In this document: positions 60,995 through 64,000 of the stretch, piece after piece
Layout: each line of letters opens with the position of its first letter
Position numbering within the stretch: position 1 is the stretch's first letter
Source: Endozoicomonas sp965232255
GTDB taxonomy: Bacteria; Pseudomonadota; Gammaproteobacteria; Pseudomonadales; Endozoicomonadaceae
Direction of reading: 5' to 3'
DNA length: 64,000 nucleotides
NCBI GenBank assembly: GCA_965232255.1
Contig: OZ246962.1
Span: forward strand, 1,798,001-1,862,000
Translations under genes and position numbers: made by a program
The notes under the pieces: model-generated
What the model was told of the DNA's origin: nothing
Seen by the model: the letters and a program-made list of their open reading frames with translations, nothing else
Database searches by the model: none

Positions 60995-62635
60995 TCATTT
61001 TTTCGCATGTTGCTTAAGTAATTTTTCATATGCCTGGGTGAACACTATAAAAGCCATAGGATCTCCACCTTTATCTGGATGATAACGCTTGGATTGTCGT
61101 CGATATGCGCTGTGTATCTGAGGAATAGTAGGTGTGTCCCACACGGTGAATCCCAGTAGACTTAAAGCGTCACCCGATGATGAGTCGGAGTGCGCTATAT
61201 GTGCTCGCTCAAACATCTCTCTAAGTCCTTCACGCAAGTCATTTACGTCTGCACCAGATAAAGTTACGCCTGGACATTGTTGTTGTCTGAAGAATGAATC
61301 ATCGTCTAGCTGCATAAAGAAAACTACAGGTGTTGCTCCGGGGGTCTGATCACTAACAGCACCGAGTAACTCTGCATGTCTGGTAATATATTGACGATCT
61401 GCCAAAGCGCAAGATTCAATCTCGGCTGCAAACTCAGCAGCCCTTTCTGGACTTGGGAAGAAAACTGTGAATGGGTACAAACCTGGTAAGTCGCCACCAG
61501 ACAATGAAACTCTGTCGCGATAATCTACATGGATCGTAGCATCATAACCTAAAGCAGCACTCTGAAACTGTAAACGTACACCACCGCTTGCTTGTAAAAC
61601 TGCAAATCGTAAATTGTCCGGGTTATAGTACGAGACCGATTGTCTAGGCCAACCACTCGCCATAAAACGCTCCACAGCGCTTAAAACGCGACTTACAAGA
61701 GGACTTCTTGTTCTGACTCCAATAGCCATTTGTGTATCGGCAATTGGCGGCGTGGGTGATCCAGGCAGAGGTGCAGTTGCACCGGGGGAGTCCCCCGGTG
61801 TCGTGGAATCGTCCAAATTAGTAATGACTGTGGCAGGTCCTTCAACTGAAGGCAGGGAAGCAACTTGCGCACGTTGCGGTCTGACGAGTCTGGAAGGCAT
61901 TATTCGAGCAGCTACGGGTTCTGGTTCCGGGATAACATCTACCCTGTGTGCCTGAACTGTTTGGAAGCCCTGATCGTCTGATAACAAAGTTCTACTTGTT
62001 GCACCGCCTCGCGCCCCTGTCTTCGCTGTGCCGCCAGACGCGGTTGCCGGCTGGGGCTTTGGAATAAACACAGGTTTGGGCGCAATCGGTGGCTTGGTTC
62101 TTGCCGGAGGTGGAGTAGGTGGTGCTGGTTGAGGGTCAGCTCCCCTGATCATGACTCTTCTGGCATGGGTCGTTAAGAAGCCATGCTCGTCAGGGGCCGA
62201 TGCTGCCACAGCGCCAATTCGACGACCTGGCATAACTCTGGCACTGACAGCAGGGTGTGGTTTGGGCGGAAGCGGTGGCTTTGTTCTTGCCGGAGGCGCA
62301 GTAGGTGGCGCTGGTTGAGGTTCCGATCCCCTGACAATGACCCTCCTGGCATGGGTCGTTAAGAAGCCATGCTCGTCAGAGCCCGATGCTCCGACACCGC
62401 GTAGCGGCGACGATACTAAGGGCGAGTGCGCTCCTCTCGCTCCAGCCAATCCTCTGATAATTCCCGGCCTGCCACTAACGCCTGTTCCTGCTGCGCCAGT
62501 TTGGCTGCTATCTGACGTTGTCGGCCCACGGAGTATTGAGGGTACACTTCTTGCTCTTAGAGAAGTTGGCAATCTGGGCGGAGGATTGGGGTTTAACATG
62601 GCGCGCAAAGATGGGAGGGGTAATTTGGGAAACAT
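60995..62635 (-). CDS. Proline-rich repeat protein with C-terminal J domain
   Basis: 546 residues. Residues 1-250 are Pro/Arg/Ala-rich and contain a repeat unit starting at about 86, 149 and (degenerate) 219: DEHGFLTTHARRV, then PQPAPP and ARTKPPLPPKP. RTKPPLP fits the class I SH3 ligand pattern RxxPxxP. A folded middle (about 320-470, with RLQFQSAALGYDATIHVDYR) is unrecognised. The C-terminal J domain contains SAYRRQSKRYHPDKGGD, with HPD beginning at residue 519, 28 residues from the end, the same layout as the other J protein. No signal peptide. The order proline-rich plus C-terminal J recalls auxilin-type cochaperones; a host-directed role is inference. Confidence 0.82.
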   Translation of the reverse strand: MFPKLPLPSLRAMLNPNPPPRLPTSLRARSVPSILRGPTTSDSSQTGAAGTGVSGRPGIIRGLAGARGAHSPLVSSPLRGVGASGSDEHGFLTTHARRVIVRGSEPQPAPPTAPPARTKPPLPPKPHPAVSARVMPGRRIGAVAASAPDEHGFLTTHARRVMIRGADPQPAPPTPPPARTKPPIAPKPVFIPKPQPATASGGTAKTGARGGATSRTLLSDDQGFQTVQAHRVDVIPEPEPVAARIMPSRLVRPQRAQVASLPSVEGPATVITNLDDSTTPGDSPGATAPLPGSPTPPIADTQMAIGVRTRSPLVSRVLSAVERFMASGWPRQSVSYYNPDNLRFAVLQASGGVRLQFQSAALGYDATIHVDYRDRVSLSGGDLPGLYPFTVFFPSPERAAEFAAEIESCALADRQYITRHAELLGAVSDQTPGATPVVFFMQLDDDSFFRQQQCPGVTLSGADVNDLREGLREMFERAHIAHSDSSSGDALSLLGFTVWDTPTIPQIHSAYRRQSKRYHPDKGGDPMAFIVFTQAYEKLLKQHAKK

Positions 62636-63129
62636 TCCGGATTCTCTCCAAGTTTTACGGATTAGTTCTGTTCAAAAAACAGTTTTGGCCTCTGAAACCG
62701 TAAGGCTTGGGTTTTCTTCACAAACCGCCCCGAACTGTGTCCAATATCTTATTTGCGCCAATGCTGTGTGCGGTTCACGGACAGGTACTACCAGGTCTCC
62801 GTCAAGCCTGATGTTTCTTTTTATTGAACCCACCATTGATTTGTACCGTACTGTGTAGATATTGAATAGGCACGTAGTGTGGCGCAATAAAGCTATGGTT
62901 TTTATTTGTTGATGTACGTATACAATTGCGGATAATTCCAGAGTTTTCGTAATTCAAGTTCGGTGTTTTCCAGCAAGGTTGTTACTCTTGCTTGTTTGCT
63001 GAAAAACTCTCCTTGTACTTCTGTTTTTGACGCATTTTCCCTTGAAAACCACTTCGTTTCCTGCCGTTAAAGAAACAACTGCTAAACCCGACATTCATTT
63101 AAATATTGGCCTGGGTCGGGTGCGTTGTT
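62636..63129. other. Intergenic region between divergent genes
   Basis: About 490 bp. It must hold the promoters of the J-domain gene (left) and the acyltransferase (right). A minus-strand frame (62672-62887) ends before the J gene start in the same phase; it has no RBS or known domain and is not called. No repeat or RNA gene recognised. Confidence 0.4.
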
Positions 63130-64000
63130 ATGCGAATTTATTACATGGACTCTCTTCGCAGTGTTCTGATCATTATGGGGATTTTTCTGCACGCTGCGAA
63201 TATCTACCACGTTGATGGTAGCTGGATGATTTCAGACCCCGAGCAGCACGTGGTTTTTAATTATCTGACCCACTTTATTCATCTGTTTCGCATGCCAGCT
63301 TTCTTTATTTTGTCTGGCTATTTTTCCCTGTTTATTTACCAGCGCTACGGCGTGAAAAAGTATTTTACGTACCGTCTGCGCCAGATCATCATTCCAGTAC
63401 TGATCATTGGTCTGGTAGTCAACTCCCTCCAGGGCGGTTTGTTGTATTATGGCGAGTCGTCGATATTCAATGGGCAATCATTTGTGGATGGTTACCTGTT
63501 CAGCGGCGCCTGGATATCCCATCTCTGGTTTCTGGTTTTTCTCCTGCTTTACATCATCTTGCTCGGCTTGATTATGCCGATCGTGGACCGATCGCCGGTT
63601 TCAACCACTGATCGTGCGGCAGACTATTTTCGCGCGCACAAGGTTTGGGTCATACTGCTGTTCCCGGTCTATTTTGTGGCAGTAAAAGCCGCTGCCAGTG
63701 CTCTGCCCGGTCTGTTTCAGCGCAACTTTTATGGCTTCTGGGCTGTTGACCTGTTTTTTTACGCCTATTACTTTGCCTTTGGCGTGTTGCTGCGCCGCCA
63801 TGAAGGCATGCTGCAATCGGTAGTTGGTCGCTACAACCGTCTGGCCATGGTGATTGTCCTGTTGTGTTGGGGGCTGCTAAGCGTGTTCGGTACCCAGTCA
63901 CTGGCTGGACGAATTGTGGAGATTTACGCGCAGAATTTGTTGTCAGTTATTCTGATTTTCCTGGTCTGGCGCTTCTTCCAGCGATTTTTTAACAAACCGA
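63130..64000 (+). CDS. Acyltransferase family 3 membrane protein, 3'-truncated by window edge
   Basis: ATG 63130 opens a frame that is still open at base 64000 (290 codons). The start MRIYYMDSLRSVLIIMGIFL has the D-x-LR and the following His (FLHAANIYHV) typical of acyltransferase-3/OpgC proteins; LFRMPAFFILSGYFS and YRLRQIIIPVL complete the N-terminal signature. At least seven membrane helices are visible. Members transfer acyl or succinyl groups to surface glycans such as periplasmic glucans or O-antigen. Substrate unknown; the C-terminal part lies outside. Confidence 0.88.
   Translation, partial: MRIYYMDSLRSVLIIMGIFLHAANIYHVDGSWMISDPEQHVVFNYLTHFIHLFRMPAFFILSGYFSLFIYQRYGVKKYFTYRLRQIIIPVLIIGLVVNSLQGGLLYYGESSIFNGQSFVDGYLFSGAWISHLWFLVFLLLYIILLGLIMPIVDRSPVSTTDRAADYFRAHKVWVILLFPVYFVAVKAAASALPGLFQRNFYGFWAVDLFFYAYYFAFGVLLRRHEGMLQSVVGRYNRLAMVIVLLCWGLLSVFGTQSLAGRIVEIYAQNLLSVILIFLVWRFFQRFFNKP

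Noticed and set aside
62337..62858. Plus-strand frame opposite the proline-rich J protein
   Set aside because: Antisense to a GC- and Pro-rich coding region; no RBS or domain.
62672..62887. Minus-strand frame upstream of the J-domain gene
   Set aside because: Same phase as the J gene but separated by a stop; no RBS, no recognised domain. It may be leader sequence.

Overview
The window reads as chromosomal DNA of a marine, host-associated gammaproteobacterium. The housekeeping blocks are gammaproteobacterial: gatCAB next to mreBCD, rnm/yciO next to yciB-yciI, and mnmC, dusC, rsmC, trmN6, topB and class I fumarase. Added to these are a Na+-pumping oxaloacetate decarboxylase (oadGAB), an Fnr-controlled pyruvate formate-lyase, and several proteins with eukaryote-like domains: ankyrin repeats with a PPPY motif, two C-terminal J domains, an erlin-like SPFH domain, and proline-rich SH3-type ligands. 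This mix suggests an Endozoicomonas-like symbiont; that assignment is inference.

Layout. 1-1.6 kb: the 3' part of an unknown gene. 1.7-7.8 kb: gatCAB (minus) diverging from mreB, mreC, mreD (plus). 7.8-17.6 kb: a maltodextrin locus on the minus strand, malE-malF-malG-cyclomaltodextrinase-GH43-TrmB-like regulator, diverging from a lipoprotein alpha-amylase. The extracellular amylase would produce maltodextrins, MalEFG would import them, the cytoplasmic GH13 enzyme would cut them, and the TrmB-type protein would sense them. The ATPase (MalK) is not here. 17.8-22.3 kb: ankyrin protein, mnmC, dusC. 22.4-26.7 kb: oadG-oadA-oadB and mgsA. 26.8-31.5 kb: a basic hypothetical protein, a membrane-protein gene split by one in-frame TGA, then pflB (three tandem perfect or near-perfect Fnr boxes upstream) and pflA.

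31.8-33.8 kb: a two-gene RloA/RloB (AbiL-like) ATPase-TOPRIM defence cassette. 34-42.4 kb: guaC, yciA-udk, rsmC, trmN6-EamA exporter, an ABC/FtsX-type exporter pair, and a 59-codon AP2-like mini-gene. 42.6-42.9 kb: two identical tRNA-Pro(TGG) genes and a terminator. 43.4-50.8 kb: patatin, dGTPase, a small lipoprotein, an erlin-like SPFH protein, topB, an outer-membrane barrel. 51-53.9 kb: a rearranged stretch in which a 475-bp direct repeat (3' end of a J-domain gene plus 3' half of yciO) flanks a ~1-kb island. 54-60.8 kb: rnm, yciB-yciI, SH3 protein, O-methyltransferase, DUF4286, bolA, ferredoxin, fumarase. 61-62.6 kb: a proline-rich protein with a C-terminal J domain. 63.1 kb to the end: an acyltransferase-3 membrane protein cut by the window edge.

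The most noteworthy items are the 475-bp duplication with its chimeric YciO, the TGA-split membrane protein, the erlin-like protein, the paired C-terminal J-domain proteins, the palindrome over the malE -10 box, the triple Fnr array, the probable ATT start of mreC beside a six-copy 16-bp repeat, and a dispersed intergenic repeat (core GCACCYGAGRGYATAAAGGC) with at least four copies.
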